Shown here: piece after piece, positions 12,493-24,000 of the stretch
Position numbering within the stretch: position 1 is the stretch's first letter
Layout of the letters: every line of letters begins with the position of its first letter
Assembly: GCA_000727475.1 (NCBI GenBank)
Contig: KL647292.1
Coordinates: 4,225,132-4,289,131 of the forward strand
DNA length: 64,000 nt
Reading direction: 5' to 3'
Source of the DNA: Sarcocystis neurona
Taxonomy: Eukaryota > Apicomplexa > Conoidasida > Eucoccidiorida > Sarcocystidae
Notes under the pieces: generated by a model
Database searches by the model: none
Told to the model about the DNA's origin: nothing
The model's input: only the letters and a program-made list of their open reading frames with translations
Translations under genes and position numbers: made by a program

Positions 12493-14153
12493 TTACATGT
12501 GTTTAGCACAATGGTCGAACACGCGAGAGAACATCACTTGCTCACGATACCCTGTCGCTTTTTGATAAATCGGCGCTTCCGCGGCTGTTTCCCCCAGCGT
12601 TGCCTCGCCTGGATGTGTACCTTGTTTACCCTGTGCGCGGGTGAGTCTTACAGGCTGTTGCTGCCCAAATAGTGAACGCGACGTGCGCAGCATCACCTGG
12701 GTGGCTGACCCCCGCCTGCTTTGTGCGTCTGACCTTATTGACCAGACTTCCTTCCCTGCACTGGGCGTGACGGCGGGAGGTGTCGTGTGTGTCTCGTCAG
12801 GCCGCCGGCGCGCAGGCACAATCACGTCGGGTAGTGATGTCTGAAGAAACGCAGTTTCTGCCGCTCCAGGGCCGTTTTCACGGTCTCTACTTTTCCGTAG
12901 GGTAGAATAATGCTGGGTCACTCCTGGGACAGAACCCTGTGGCAGCGGCCGGACGGTGGGAAAGGACTTATTATCATCCGCAGTAGCGATGAGAGCCGCC
13001 TTACCTTCCTGCGAGTTAGGAGATTCGAATTCGGATGCAGAGACCATTTTAGAAGCAGTCAAAGCCGCCGGGGTTCTCGCGCAGGTGACGGAGCCAAATG
13101 GATGGTCGCTTGTTTCTGAAGCATCTAAGGGCTCGTCCGCACACGACAGGCGTTGCTGTCGTGCTCCGCACTGGTGTGGTGCAAAAGTCCTGCTCAGTGG
13201 AGTTTTCTGCTGCCCAGGAGGTCCGTGCTGCTGCTGGTACTGCGGACGCAGCTCCGTCGACCACTGCAGCGCAGAATTTCTCTCGCGAAATTGCTTCTGC
13301 TCGCCAGTGTTGAACCTCTGTTGCCGGACTGCGAAGTCTTGAACCAGCACAACGTGCAGCGGCAGCTCGATCTCTGTCCTGAAAAAGCAGGGGCGAAAAA
13401 CGGTCCAGTAAACTTACGTGATAGCTGTGTACGAAACTGAAGACGCCACTGCGCGGCGCGACCGTCCGATAATAGTCGAGTTTACAAACTGTTGCTGCAC
13501 GTGCCACGCTACCGGACGTGTGAGACTCTACGCGCGTAGGAGGCATGCCAGGCTAGCAGGGATTAATGTATCAAGAATTACACTACACGATAAGAAACAT
13601 ACACAGGCACCTTTATTGGTGTTTAGAAAAAAAACGTTGGGGTGTTCCCGCTAGGCTGGGAGTTTTCTTTACCGCCAGACTCGAGCGGACCAATCCCCGG
13701 CGTCACTTGCACACGCGCCTGCGTAGATACTGTCCACTGAAGTGCAAGTATATTTATCACATGGAGGTGTACGTCTGTGCATTGACAAGCGAGAGCTTAC
13801 TCAAGGAGTTGTTCCACTGGCCTCAGCGGCAGTTCCGTTGTGTCCAGGGCGTCTGCATTACGCGGTGTCTTCAGTAGGGGGGTGCCGCTTCCGCAGTTCT
13901 CGGCACCAAACAACGTGAGGCGGAGAAAGCCAGTCATTCGATCGCAGATGCAGTAGCCATCTTTCCACGACTTCTTCTTCTTCATCTTCTGCGCAGTATA
14001 CAAGCAACTGAAGATCCACGGTCCTCGGTGGTTTCCATCTTCTGCAGTATTACCTCTCCCCCGTGCGGATGTCTCCGACACTTCTATGCCCGCCCCCGTG
14101 CTACGTTTAGGTGCACTTCGGCCCTCCGTCCGCCTTGCTGGCCTGAAAGCCAT
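12493..14153 (-). CDS. DUF2439 (ZGRF1/Mte1/Dbl2-like) domain protein, two exons
   Basis: Exon 1 runs 14153-13801 and exon 2 runs 13378-12493; the intron (13800-13379) has donor GTAAGC and acceptor TTTTTCAG. The joined frame is 412 codons plus stop, with the split codon making Glu118. Residues 46-133 match the DUF2439 fold: WIFSCLYTAQKMKKKKSWKD corresponds to the VLYTHQKMKKSKVWQDG signature of human ZGRF1. A strand-rich segment follows and ends, across the splice, in TEIELPLHVVLVQDF. In yeasts and humans this domain belongs to proteins that work with DNA helicases and RAD51 at recombination intermediates (Mte1 with Mph1, Dbl2 with Fbh1). The remaining 280 residues are Gln/Ser/Pro-rich and probably disordered. 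No GRF zinc finger or helicase is present, so it resembles the short Mte1/Dbl2 form. The start ATG lies in a good context (GACAATGG). The role in recombination is inferred from the family. Confidence 0.82.
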
Positions 14154-15336
14154 TGTCGGCAGGTACGTCTTCTTGCTTAGCCATAAAAACTGGCATTTTC
14201 AGATGACTCGAACACATCGCCACGAGACGACCCACCGCAGGGTGGCCGTACAATGGCGCGGAAACAATGCATTTCCACACAGGATGGTACTGAGACGTGT
14301 GCGCCACGCGCAGCTGACAATTCAGACTTTGCGTGATACAAAATGAAGGCGCATCTGGGTGGGTGTCTACCCTGTAGCGGAAGGGACGACGCGTTCGCTG
14401 AGGCTGGCAGGGCCACATACGCTGGAAGAGTGACGCATGCACAAGGCATGCGCCATCGTGTTTTCCGCTGTAGAAGACACCTTTTCGGACCGACCTTCAG
14501 CCCGTACATACGTAGACAGGAACATGTGTTCGCTGGTCGTGACACCCATCTTAGATATCATATTGTAGGAGGATTCTCGTGATAATGGGTGCACCTAATC
14601 ATAACACGCGACAGCTGCCTAAGACGCTACTTCCTCCCCGGGTGACTCGCCCTATGCAGGACGACACCCTTCGAGTGTGATGCACACTATCGGCTCTCAC
14701 AACACACTAGCAACATGCCCTTGCTTGCCCACAGTGATGTGCCACGAACAATGTGGGCAGAAATGTGTCCGTTTCGCGCACCCTCTGTACCGACAGTAGG
14801 AAGAAGATCTCGTTATAGGTCCTCATGTGACTGTTCGATGTTACCGTTGGTTCCGATTCGTATACCGGTTGTAAGTGAAGTGCGTGTGCACGAGCAGGAA
14901 GGGTTCGACTGTTGAGGGTCAACCCCGCTGTTACAATAAATCCACCTCTCCACGACACCCTTCCTAGAAGCTACTGCAGGTCAGCAGCGTACACCACCGT
15001 TTCCACAAAGTCTGCGGGAAAAGTGCTGCACGGCTTTCATGTACTTGTTGAGCTGCGCGGCATGGGTCTACTGAAAACCACAAACGACAGCAATAGCATG
15101 ATAGAAGTACCCTACCGTGCTTCACTTTTGGGGAGAGCGGCACCGAGTGTGTAGTGGAAAGCAGGCGACTGTCAGCGCCGGAAAAACACTTCACAGGCTC
15201 TACGGCGGGAAGGCGCTTACTGCTGTTTACACACCTCTCACTTAAATGGGGGTTCCTTACGAACGTGGATGTGCGATAGAAGCACAGTTCACAATCAAGC
15301 GTATACGCCGGTTTCGGTCCTCTCCTCTCTGTACGG

Positions 15337-15390
15337 TGTGTATGGTCGCTGCCACTTAACGTACCTTGTGTATGATCGCTGCCACTTAAC
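15337..15390. repeat. Two adjacent 24-bp copies, 30-bp period
   Basis: TGTGTATGGTCGCTGCCACT at 15337 recurs at 15367 with a single G-to-A change and the same TAAC end. The near identity suggests a fairly young tandem duplication. Confidence 0.8.
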
Positions 15391-16442
15391 AGAAGCTAGT
15401 AGCGATTGGGCGTTGACTTCGCAGGCAGTACGAACAAGCCCGACAACTGCATGGTAGGGCTGCACATCCGTGTCGTTTACCAGATACATATATATATATA
15501 TATACGATAGTTGAAAGTACACGTATGGTAGTAACATCCACCACATTTGCCATTGAATACTATATATACATATCTGTACGACCTACGGTTGAGCACAGAA
15601 CTACAAAATTATGGGTAGCATCGTGAAAACTTCATTTAAGACAGCCGCACACCCCCGGCAGTCAGTACTAAGATGATTACCCGTAGCCTGGGCGTTCTGC
15701 CTGCGAGGTTCTACGCAGGTTAGCATTTTTGAAACAGGAACAATTCACGGCCCGCACCTCTAGACTTGAAGATTTGTTTTCGAGACGTGACTCTAGGGCG
15801 TGATTCCTTCCCTAAATGGACTGCACCAGCGCACGTTTACTTTTCTTCTTTGGTAGAGTTACTCTTGCCAGTTAGTAATTCTAGTGGATTTGCGTTGTAG
15901 GTCTCGACAACTGGATTTGCGTTAGATGCACAAAGGCGTCCTCAGTCAACCCCTCTCGAACGTGTTAACATATTGAGAGACATCTTTGAGAATGGAGTAG
16001 GGACTAGGAGGAGTGTGACTCTGAAGGCAAGAAAGAACAGTCTGCCTTTTCTGTGTTGGGAGATAGTGTCTCCCTATCCCCCAGTGACACCACCACAGCC
16101 AAAGTCGCAGAAAGTATATTCCGACCCCGCAGTCAAGTATACGCGGGATATCTTCACATACAGGAAGGCATCCTTTTGAACGTCCAATGAACAACAACAG
16201 CTACATCGGGAAACCTGCGCGACTTGCGCTCATATCTTTCTGAAGTGCGGCCGTTCGCCCTGAATGTCCACGCGAACATTTGCGAAATTTCACTGGAATC
16301 GTATTGTGGACATAACGCGAGAACACCAAACTCGTCTACTACGAGAAGGCTAACATTCAAGTTGTGAAAAACAAAAACCAGCTCATTCTGGTATGCAGTC
16401 GTTACTTTCGTTCTCGGTCTCAAGTTCACCATAGCTACCAGT

Positions 16443-16532
16443 GGCAGTCGGGGTCACGGACGGTTGCGTAATGCCCCCACCGCGTTGCCATTCGTCGCCA
16501 AGGCAATCAGGGCAACAGATAGTTGTGTAATT
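16443..16532. repeat. Imperfect direct repeat, 59-bp spacing
   Basis: About 31 bp beginning GGCAGTCGGGG at 16443 recurs at 16502 as GGCAATCAGGG, ending in GTTGCGTAA and GTTGTGTAA respectively. Several substitutions separate the copies. Confidence 0.5.
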
Positions 16533-17620
16533 TGATAGGCACTTCCACATAACTGGGACACGCTAAACCTGGCGTGGAGTCACATCTGCACCCGTCCCTG
16601 TTCATTCACTTCTATTTTGAAAAGTGACTTCTTCGTGGTTGTGCAGAGTCTGCAGCGACCACCGACAAACGTAATGAATGTGACTCACTGTCTTCAGAGC
16701 TGCAAGTGTAAGAACGCAATTATATGGGTATTTACGTAGATGTCACATAGGAGTCTATACCTCCGTAACGTATGTGAGCACAACTGTTGGCGCATATACA
16801 CGAATACGCCTGTGCGTTAATAAAATTAGCTTGTTACTTCTCTGCCGCTGAGCACCAACTTCTCTGCACACCATCGTAGGCAAGTGCTCAGGCGCCGGTG
16901 CCTGCAGTTCCTCCCTTCCATTCCCGCGTGACACTCCTTTTTTGAATTCTTGTAAGTCTACTTGTAGAACGTGTGGAGATATGCGGGTGAATGAAGGTAC
17001 ACGGCGGGCTATACGGCCAACAGAGGCAGAACAACACTTTTCAACGTGGCAACCCTTCAGACGAATACCCCGGCTACCTCTCGCTACGTCGTCTCAGTGC
17101 TGTGAATGTTTTGTTGATTTCTGCCGCTAGATTCTGCAGAACGTATGCGCGCGTTGGGCACACGCAGCAAAGCCTCCTACTTCTGCCGACCACATGCAGT
17201 CAGACGTATTTACGTAGAAAGAATCAACTGAATCTTGCCCGCATCGCACACACATAGTCATTGATCCATGACAGAACACCGTGTTCGCCAACGGTACTCA
17301 TGTTAGGGTACGAAGCTTCAAAGTCTCGAAGTCCGGGACAGGGTGTTCACACTTTTTCACAGCAAATGCACCCACTCGATAGGGTTATTACACTCTGAAG
17401 AGGGAGAAATAGAAGAAGCGTACCGTTGTCCTTGTTTCAGAGGAAACGCGTGCCTGGGTGTCACAGTAGTGATTTCTGCAGATCTCATGTAGCACTGACT
17501 AAAGCACACAGGGAAGAGTAACAGGAATCAATGTATGGACGTGTGGAAATATCTACATAGCTAAACGACCGACGTCCCATATCTGCGTTGATTTTTCTTC
17601 ACTCCCGACTGCGTGTGTGA

Positions 17621-17723
17621 ATGTTTCTCCTACACACGAAAGCAACACTTGAGATTGATTCTTTTTGTGATCTTGCTGGCCACCTTTGGCGCGAAGCTAA
17701 CAAGCGTTCGGCTTTGAGCGCTG
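17621..17723 (+). CDS. Weak candidate first exon
   Basis: An ATG at 17621 opens 34 codons with protein-like composition (EIDSFCDLAGHLWREANKRS). They end at a good donor, GTAGGT at 17724. I could not find a partner exon that continues it in phase, and I recognise no family. Retained only because the ATG, composition and donor agree. Confidence 0.2.
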
Positions 17724-18422
17724 GTAGGTGTGGCACTTCGTCTCTGTCTACAGCAGCTGTCGAAAGGGCACCCTCACGCCGTGTAAATACGTACCTCCCT
17801 GAAACCTACTAAACAAGGTCCGCACGTAAGCGCGACTGCCTTGAAAGACCAATAATAATGAGAGATGCGGCCTTACATTCTCACCGCCTACACTGGTCGC
17901 ATTCTGCTGCTTTTGAATGCAACAGGAGACACAGGGTAACCGGAATATCTCTTGGAAACACGTCCTTTCGTAATCGCCCCCACTGCGTGTCGGCGTATGC
18001 ATGCTCGAGGATGTAACGTTGCATTCATTCACTTTTGCGGATTTTGTCTCTTTCTTGGACTTGTTAGGAAAGTTATCTCTGCGCCATTTTACCTTTGCTG
18101 GTCCGCCTCTGTGTTCGTCCACGTCGCCTACAGAGACTCTTGCCCGGCGTTCGCATCGTCGCGTTTTCAGGGCCACACGCCTCTTACGCAGTACTCTTCC
18201 CTCGAATTTATGTGGTGTCACCATACCTGCTGAAGGTGTCGCGCACGTGTCTTTTTCACGCTTACGTAAAAGTTTGCTGGGGTAGTGTCAGCAAGGATTG
18301 TGCTTCTAATTCTACCCTCATAAGCCGTGTACTTCCGTAGCCACGAGCTCTGCTCTTGTACACTCGAGCCACCACCTCCTTCTGACACCCCCATAAAAGT
18401 GTGCTGCACGCCGTGCACTGGT

Positions 18423-18605
18423 TATTTTGTTCTGGTCTGCTAATTTCGAACGCCTATTTTGCAGTAGATATTGTAGACCTGTATCATTCGGTAGGATGTG
18501 CTGTGTAGAGACAAGAGGACCCACATACTAGTCGATTGTGTATTTTGTTCTGAAGGTACCTGTTTTCAAACGCCTATTCTGCAGTAGACCTTGTAGCGCT
18601 GTACC
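18423..18605. repeat. Imperfect tandem duplication, about 118-120 bp period
   Basis: About 63 bp starting TATTTTGTTCTG at 18423 is repeated from 18541. The shared core AACGCCTATT is followed by TGCAGTAGA in both copies. Small indels shift the period from 118 to 120 bp along the repeat. Confidence 0.7.
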
Positions 18606-19348
18606 TCTCCTTTGTTCTTTCCTCCGGTGTGCAGGCGTAGCTGACGTGTACTGGGGAGATTGCGGGCAATTTTTTCAAACTTGTCTGCAGTCGCTACTTT
18701 TGGTAACACGCATTAATTCGTCTATGTAATTTCCTGTGCAACACTCGCAACACTTTCTATTCCAGACGTGCGATTTTGCACTGCTCTCTCGACTCCTGCT
18801 GCACTACATCCAAACACAATATGCACGCTTTGATGCACACTTTTTGCCCCCCAAAGCACCCACAAATTAACAATCTGCACGCCTGCATACCTGTGCCACC
18901 GTTCTATTCCCCCTGTCGAACTGCTCCGTCCAAATTGAGACCAGGTTATTGCTCCTCCCTTGACGCGTTTACGTAGAAGATCACGTAGCGTTCGAAGCAT
19001 CCTCAAGATCAGTCGGCCGCCGCAGCAGCGTCGCCAGCGTCCTCTCGCTGCCGTGCGATAGCCCTGCGCTGCAGGATAAGCAGTTTCCGTACGCTGCAGC
19101 AGCGGTTGCTGTGGCAGCAGCAGTGTAGCGCAGAATTACCAGCATCGGCAATTGATGCAGCACTTTCCTTCGTAAGCGGCACCAGCAGCAGGTGTCTCCT
19201 GCGACGAAGACCACCAGACGGTGCCGCGCATTTGTGCGTTGCCTTTCCTTGTTTCTCCCGATGGAAATATCTTGAGGACATCTGTTGAGGAAGATTCCTC
19301 TCTGTGCCCGCGCGGTGATCTCCCAGAATTAGTTGAGCTGTCGTGTAC

Positions 19349-19621
19349 ATGAGTGTACTAGATTACATGCGTGCTCAGGGGACACGGCGGGAGCGCCTAT
19401 TGGAAGGTGCACTGGCGGCAAGGGCAAAGCGTAGTGGTCTTTGTTTTCAAGATGTTTACTCTGTTTCGTCGTCAAGGATATCTTCGGACAAAATTCAGTC
19501 TTTTGTTGCGCATTTTCTCTCTCAGTGTCTTGTGCACCCACCCATTCGTCAGCGCCGTGGTAGCACGCGTTCGGAATCATCTATTTCGTGTCTACCCACA
19601 GCAGCGCATCGAATACCTTGA
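19349..19621 (+). CDS. Weak candidate coding segment, helical and basic
   Basis: ATG at 19349 opens 90 codons to a stop at 19619-19621. The first 60 residues are helix-prone: LDYMRAQGTRRERLLEGALA, then CFQDVYSVSSSRISSDKIQS. The spacing faintly resembles the C-terminal winged helix of LACTB2-type metallo-beta-lactamases (a tyrosine, an arginine pair, an RE, then an aliphatic run). I found no catalytic HxHxDH motif or PGHG motif in the preceding 4 kb, so that assignment is not supported. Confidence 0.2.
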   Translation: MSVLDYMRAQGTRRERLLEGALAARAKRSGLCFQDVYSVSSSRISSDKIQSFVAHFLSQCLVHPPIRQRRGSTRSESSISCLPTAAHRIP

Positions 19622-19873
19622 CGCATGCATGTGGCATTGTCGATACTGCCCCAGCGACGACTGTGTCTGCTGTTAGTCGTTTCTTTGAAACAGTTAATTC
19701 AACCGTGTAGTACAAGTGAGAAATATACGACAGGAACAGCGAGAGGGACAGCAGTCGCCCACTACGATCCGCAATAGCAGACGTGCTCTTCTTTGCTAAA
19801 GTGTTTCGCAGCGGCAAATTTTTTCTCCTTTGCCAGTCATATTCGGACTACGAAGCTTATCAGTCCTCGTCGA

Positions 19874-20074
19874 TTTTTTCACTGCTGCGTTCTAACTGCC
19901 TCGTTGTCGGCCGCCTCGTGCGGAGCTGGACGTGCGAGGTTGCGACTCGTTTGTGATCCATCCTATGTGCACATCTGCGTTCCGGTATTTTCACTCCTGC
20001 GTTTTTGCCTTCCTTTTCGTCAGCCCACGACGTGCGGCGCTGAACTTGCAAGGCTGCAGTACGTTTGTGATCCC
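19874..20074. repeat. Imperfect tandem duplication, about 113-114 bp period
   Basis: A block of about 87 bp (TTTTCACTGCTGCGTT near 19875, ending TTTGTGATCC) is repeated from 19987 to 20074 (TTTTCACTCCTGCGTT, ending TTTGTGATCC). Identity is patchy but runs the full length, including GTGCGG...CTG and the shared end. Confidence 0.7.
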
Positions 20075-21036
20075 TTTTCACCTGGAATGAGAATACAAAA
20101 GGCAGCTGAAATACACACGGTGCCGTCGATACAAGACCTTAGCGCGTCCCCTCTTATCGTACAGGCATACCGCCATAATCGCCGCACATACGTGTATACT
20201 GTAGGCGGAAGTAGAAAAAAGCAACCTTGTACATAAGTATAAAAGTTCTGAGGGCCGATTTTGCCCGTAGATGTTAGCATGTTCTTTTGCCGACCCCCCC
20301 GTGTTTTGTGCGGCGCGGACGCGCGTGCTGCTGCTTTTCTACCACAGACGTTCAGCGCCTTTGTGCCGCTGTTTCCGGCACTGCTGTCAGCTTTCCATGA
20401 ACCTCCTTGGGTGCGTGGAGGCCGCCCAGGAGAACGTGTAGTTTATTGGGACTTAATAGATAGATGTAGATGCAGGGAGAGGGATACAGAGGGCGAAACA
20501 GGTGTACATACACATCACCCCTTTAAGTAGAATCGAAGAGTAGTACCGCAGGCAAGACGAGTGTAGGGGTTGAACAGGAATGTAAGGCAAGCAAAACTTT
20601 TTCGGCAGGAAAGCAGATCGTTTATTCGTCGAAGGTCCCGTTTGCGGATTTTCGGTCCAAACTCATTTTAAAAACGAAGGGATCAAAGGCGAGATTCTGG
20701 AGACAGAGAAGCAGGAAGCCTGGCGAAGGGCGCACAGCCCCTGTGTTGTAGATGTTTTCTTGTTCCTCGTTTTATGCTCCATGTTTTCTTTATCTTCCCG
20801 ACTTCAATCACTCGCTGCGGTAGACCTGTGCTGGTCAGTTTTTTGTCTGTGCCCTCAGCGGCGTCCCTGTGTATCCCACCGGACAACGACATCTCCCTCT
20901 ACGCCGCTGACTGCGGAGCACCTCTGTACCTTGTTCTGCAGGTCTGTGTGCACGCTCCGCCGTCACCGTTTCGCATTGTCGTTTTACTGCCTCGCTGCTG
21001 CCGCACTATTCTGTGAGTGACTTCCACGTCTTTGCC

Positions 21037-24000
21037 ATGCCGCGCACCTCTAAACCGGCGAAGAAGCCATCTTGTGACTTTCTTCAAGGCAACGAATCCC
21101 CCGGCGCTCGGTGCGGCAGCAGGGCGTGCAGTAATAGCGGTGGCGGCAGTTCCTGCGGCGCCGCGACTGCGGCTTCTAGAAACTGCGGCAGCGATGCAGG
21201 GCGGGGCCGCAGGGACTGCCGCAGTCATCTCCGTAGAAGTGGTGGAGGTGCTGGTGCGCAGAAGGAACAGGCGTGTTTGCTAACGAAACTGAGCGGAACA
21301 GCAGGATGGGCGATTTACTACCGGCAACAGTTTGGTCCCCCGCGTTGGCAGTCGCTGCTGCAGGCGTTGGGCGCGCCTGTGCGCTTCGCTGCTTTCGTTG
21401 CGCCAGCAGACGCCTCAGCTGTTAAAGAGTCACCGCACCTTTCACTTCTGCCAGCCACAGGCACTACCGCCGCAGCTGCTGCGACGCGTGGTTCCGACTA
21501 CACAGCACCTGGTGTTCCCCCACGTCCCGCGAGTATGTGCAGGAGTGAAGCGCTGCCCGCTGCTGCAGCTTCTGCCGACGCTGCTTCGAGTTCTTCATCA
21601 GGAAGTTCTGGCGCTTCCTTTGCCCCTGGCGCTTGCGTACACCTTACAGCTGCGATACCTGCTGCCGAACCAGGATCTGCTGTACGTGCTGCTATTGCTA
21701 GCACATCAAGTGGTGCGCGCGTAGCTGCTGTCGACTTGCCTGCTGCTTTGTCTGCTGATAGGATTGAGCTGCCCCCTGCTGTGGATGTTGCTACCGTTGC
21801 ACCACCTGCTACCGTTTTTTCTTTCTCTGCGATTGCTGGTGTACCTGAAGCAGCAGCTGCTGCTTCTCTTAATACTTCAGCAGCAGCCGCGTCTGGTGGC
21901 ACAGCTGTCTGTTCCTCTGAGGTACACACAGCTGCGCTGGGGAGTGCCGATACTGCACGTCTCGAGGAGGCGGCAGCTGCCGCTGTACAGACTGTCTCGT
22001 GTTCGGTCGAGCGAGATGCAGCAGCGGCGGCGAGCATCTGCGGCAGCAGGGCTAGCTCTGCTGCAGAGAGTGACAGTGTGAGACTCTCCGGGTGTACGTA
22101 CACTGCGAGGTTGCGGCAGCAGCTGATCAGGTATGCTCGGTTGCATTCCAGTGGCCTTTCGTGTTCTTCAGTTTTTCTCACTGCGGAGGCGCTGGCAGCA
22201 GCTGTCGCTCCTAAACAGACAGCAAAGGCAGGGCAAACAGCAGCACCATCATCAAGTGCACCACTTTTTGGGGAAACAGCACGGCAGCGGGTGGATCCCG
22301 CTGCCGCAGAGACTGCAGCAGCTCACGCAGAGCCACGTGCCGCAGGGTCAGGTAACGCAGAGGAAGTCGCAGGGGCCGCAGGACCGACGCATACTGCAGC
22401 AATGCAGAATAGAGTAGCGGTGCGTGTTCCGGGAGGGGACACTGCGACGACAACGTCCGCAGGCGGAAGAAGTGCAGTCGCAGCGGAGCCGGCACGGGCG
22501 GGAGACGACGCAAAACAGACGGCAGCAGCAGAGGTCGCAGCAGCAACGCGTGCACCAAGAGACGCTGCAGCCGCAAAGGGTGAAGCACCCGAGGGTGCAG
22601 CGCCTGGACTTGTAGCAACAGAGGAGGCAGTAGTAGCTGCTGCAACGGGTAACGCCGTAGCAGCAGGGTTTGCCGTTGCACAGGCTGCAGCAACAGAGGC
22701 TGCAGTAGCAACGGATGAAGCGCGTTCTGCAACAGCAGGGTCGGTCGGTGTCGCAGAGACTGCAGCAGCGGACAAAGCAGCAGCAGACCTTGTCGCAGCA
22801 GCACCGTCTGCAGCGGACGTGAGGAACTCGGAGAATTCCAACGCAGGGGAAGGTGGCTCAGCCGCAACGAGAAAGATTGCGAAGGCGACAGCGGCGACGG
22901 AGAGAATAGCGAGTGAAGCGCCGCCTCAAGGTGAAGCGACAGCAACAGTCGCACCGGCAGAAGCAGTGGCAACAGCAAAGCGAGTTGGAGCCGCAGCTGC
23001 GGCAGTTCCTGCAGCAAGACAGGAAACGTTACCTTCTGCGGCCACAGGGCTCGAGGGAGGGGCGCACGCACGTCAACTGAAGACAGAGGACGAAGTTGCC
23101 GATGCACCTCCTGCTGCAGCAACAGGAGACAGCGAAAGGTCTGCATGCGACGTAGCGGCCACTGCCGTCGCACCAGGAGTAACACGACAGGATGCTGCGC
23201 AGGATATGCGTTTTAGTGTGCTGAAGGCGACGGAAAGGCAGAAAATCTACTACCTCGGTAATTTTCTTCTTTTACTGCCGTAGTTGCCTGTAGCAGAGAG
23301 GCGTGTTTTCTTCACTGCCGTCCCTGCGATTGTCGCTACAGCCGCCTCACAAGTCGCGCCCGCAGGTGCACTTGGTGTGTGTATATGTATATATATAGAG
23401 AGAGAGAGACAGACAGACACACAAACAGCAGACTGTCGAAACATCTAAGCAGGCAATACATCTGTAGACCAGTTTTATATTTCTTCATCGTTAACGACAC
23501 TCTGGGGAGCTATGCTACTGCTGCCTGACTCAGGCAGAGGCCTTCCTTCAAGATCCGTGAACAGCCTCTTATGTACTTCGACGACTGCGCCGTTCATGTG
23601 TCTGGTCGTCCCTTTGACCTCCTTAGAACTTCGCTGTTTGGGATCCTCATCCTCTACGCCGTCCTCTCCCCCCTCATCCCCTTGCTCTTATTCTCCTCCT
23701 CCTCCTGCTCGATATTTATGTTCTTCGTGAGCGTTTTCCCGTCCCGTGCGTTGTTCTTCGGTGGCTGACTCCTCTTTCCTCGTGAAACACGTGACGCCTG
23801 AGAGGGGGGTGGGTTCTGGCTGTGCCGTTCTTGAGTCGATTCTGCGGCTTCTGCAGTCTTCCCTGCAAGGAGTCCGCTGCGGTGTCGTCCCCTTCCCGCG
23901 CCGGGCACTTCGTCGTGTACTGCGCGTGCTGCAAAAAATCCTGTCACGCGCACGGTAGACGCGCAGCAACTGCGCTTCGCGCCACCCTCAGACACACTCG

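Larger units (their letters stand above)
14154..21036. other. Mostly non-coding stretch with local duplications
   Basis: No multi-exon gene could be assembled. Two weak exon candidates (17621-17723 and 19349-19621, plus strand) are listed separately. Four imperfect local duplications occur at 15337-15390, 16443-16532, 18423-18605 and 19874-20074. The last kilobase before 21037 should contain the promoter and 5' leader of the methyltransferase gene. A frame starting at ATG 20279, just upstream of the methyltransferase, has no recognisable domain. Confidence 0.4.

Noticed and set aside
14890..14925. GGTTCGACT resembling a tRNA T-arm
   Set aside because: No matching acceptor stem, anticodon arm or D-arm sequence could be placed around it.
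22211..23185. 324-codon leucine-rich minus-strand frame
   Set aside because: It is the antisense reading of the GCA/CAG alanine tract of the methyltransferase exon 1. Triplet repeats leave all frames open.
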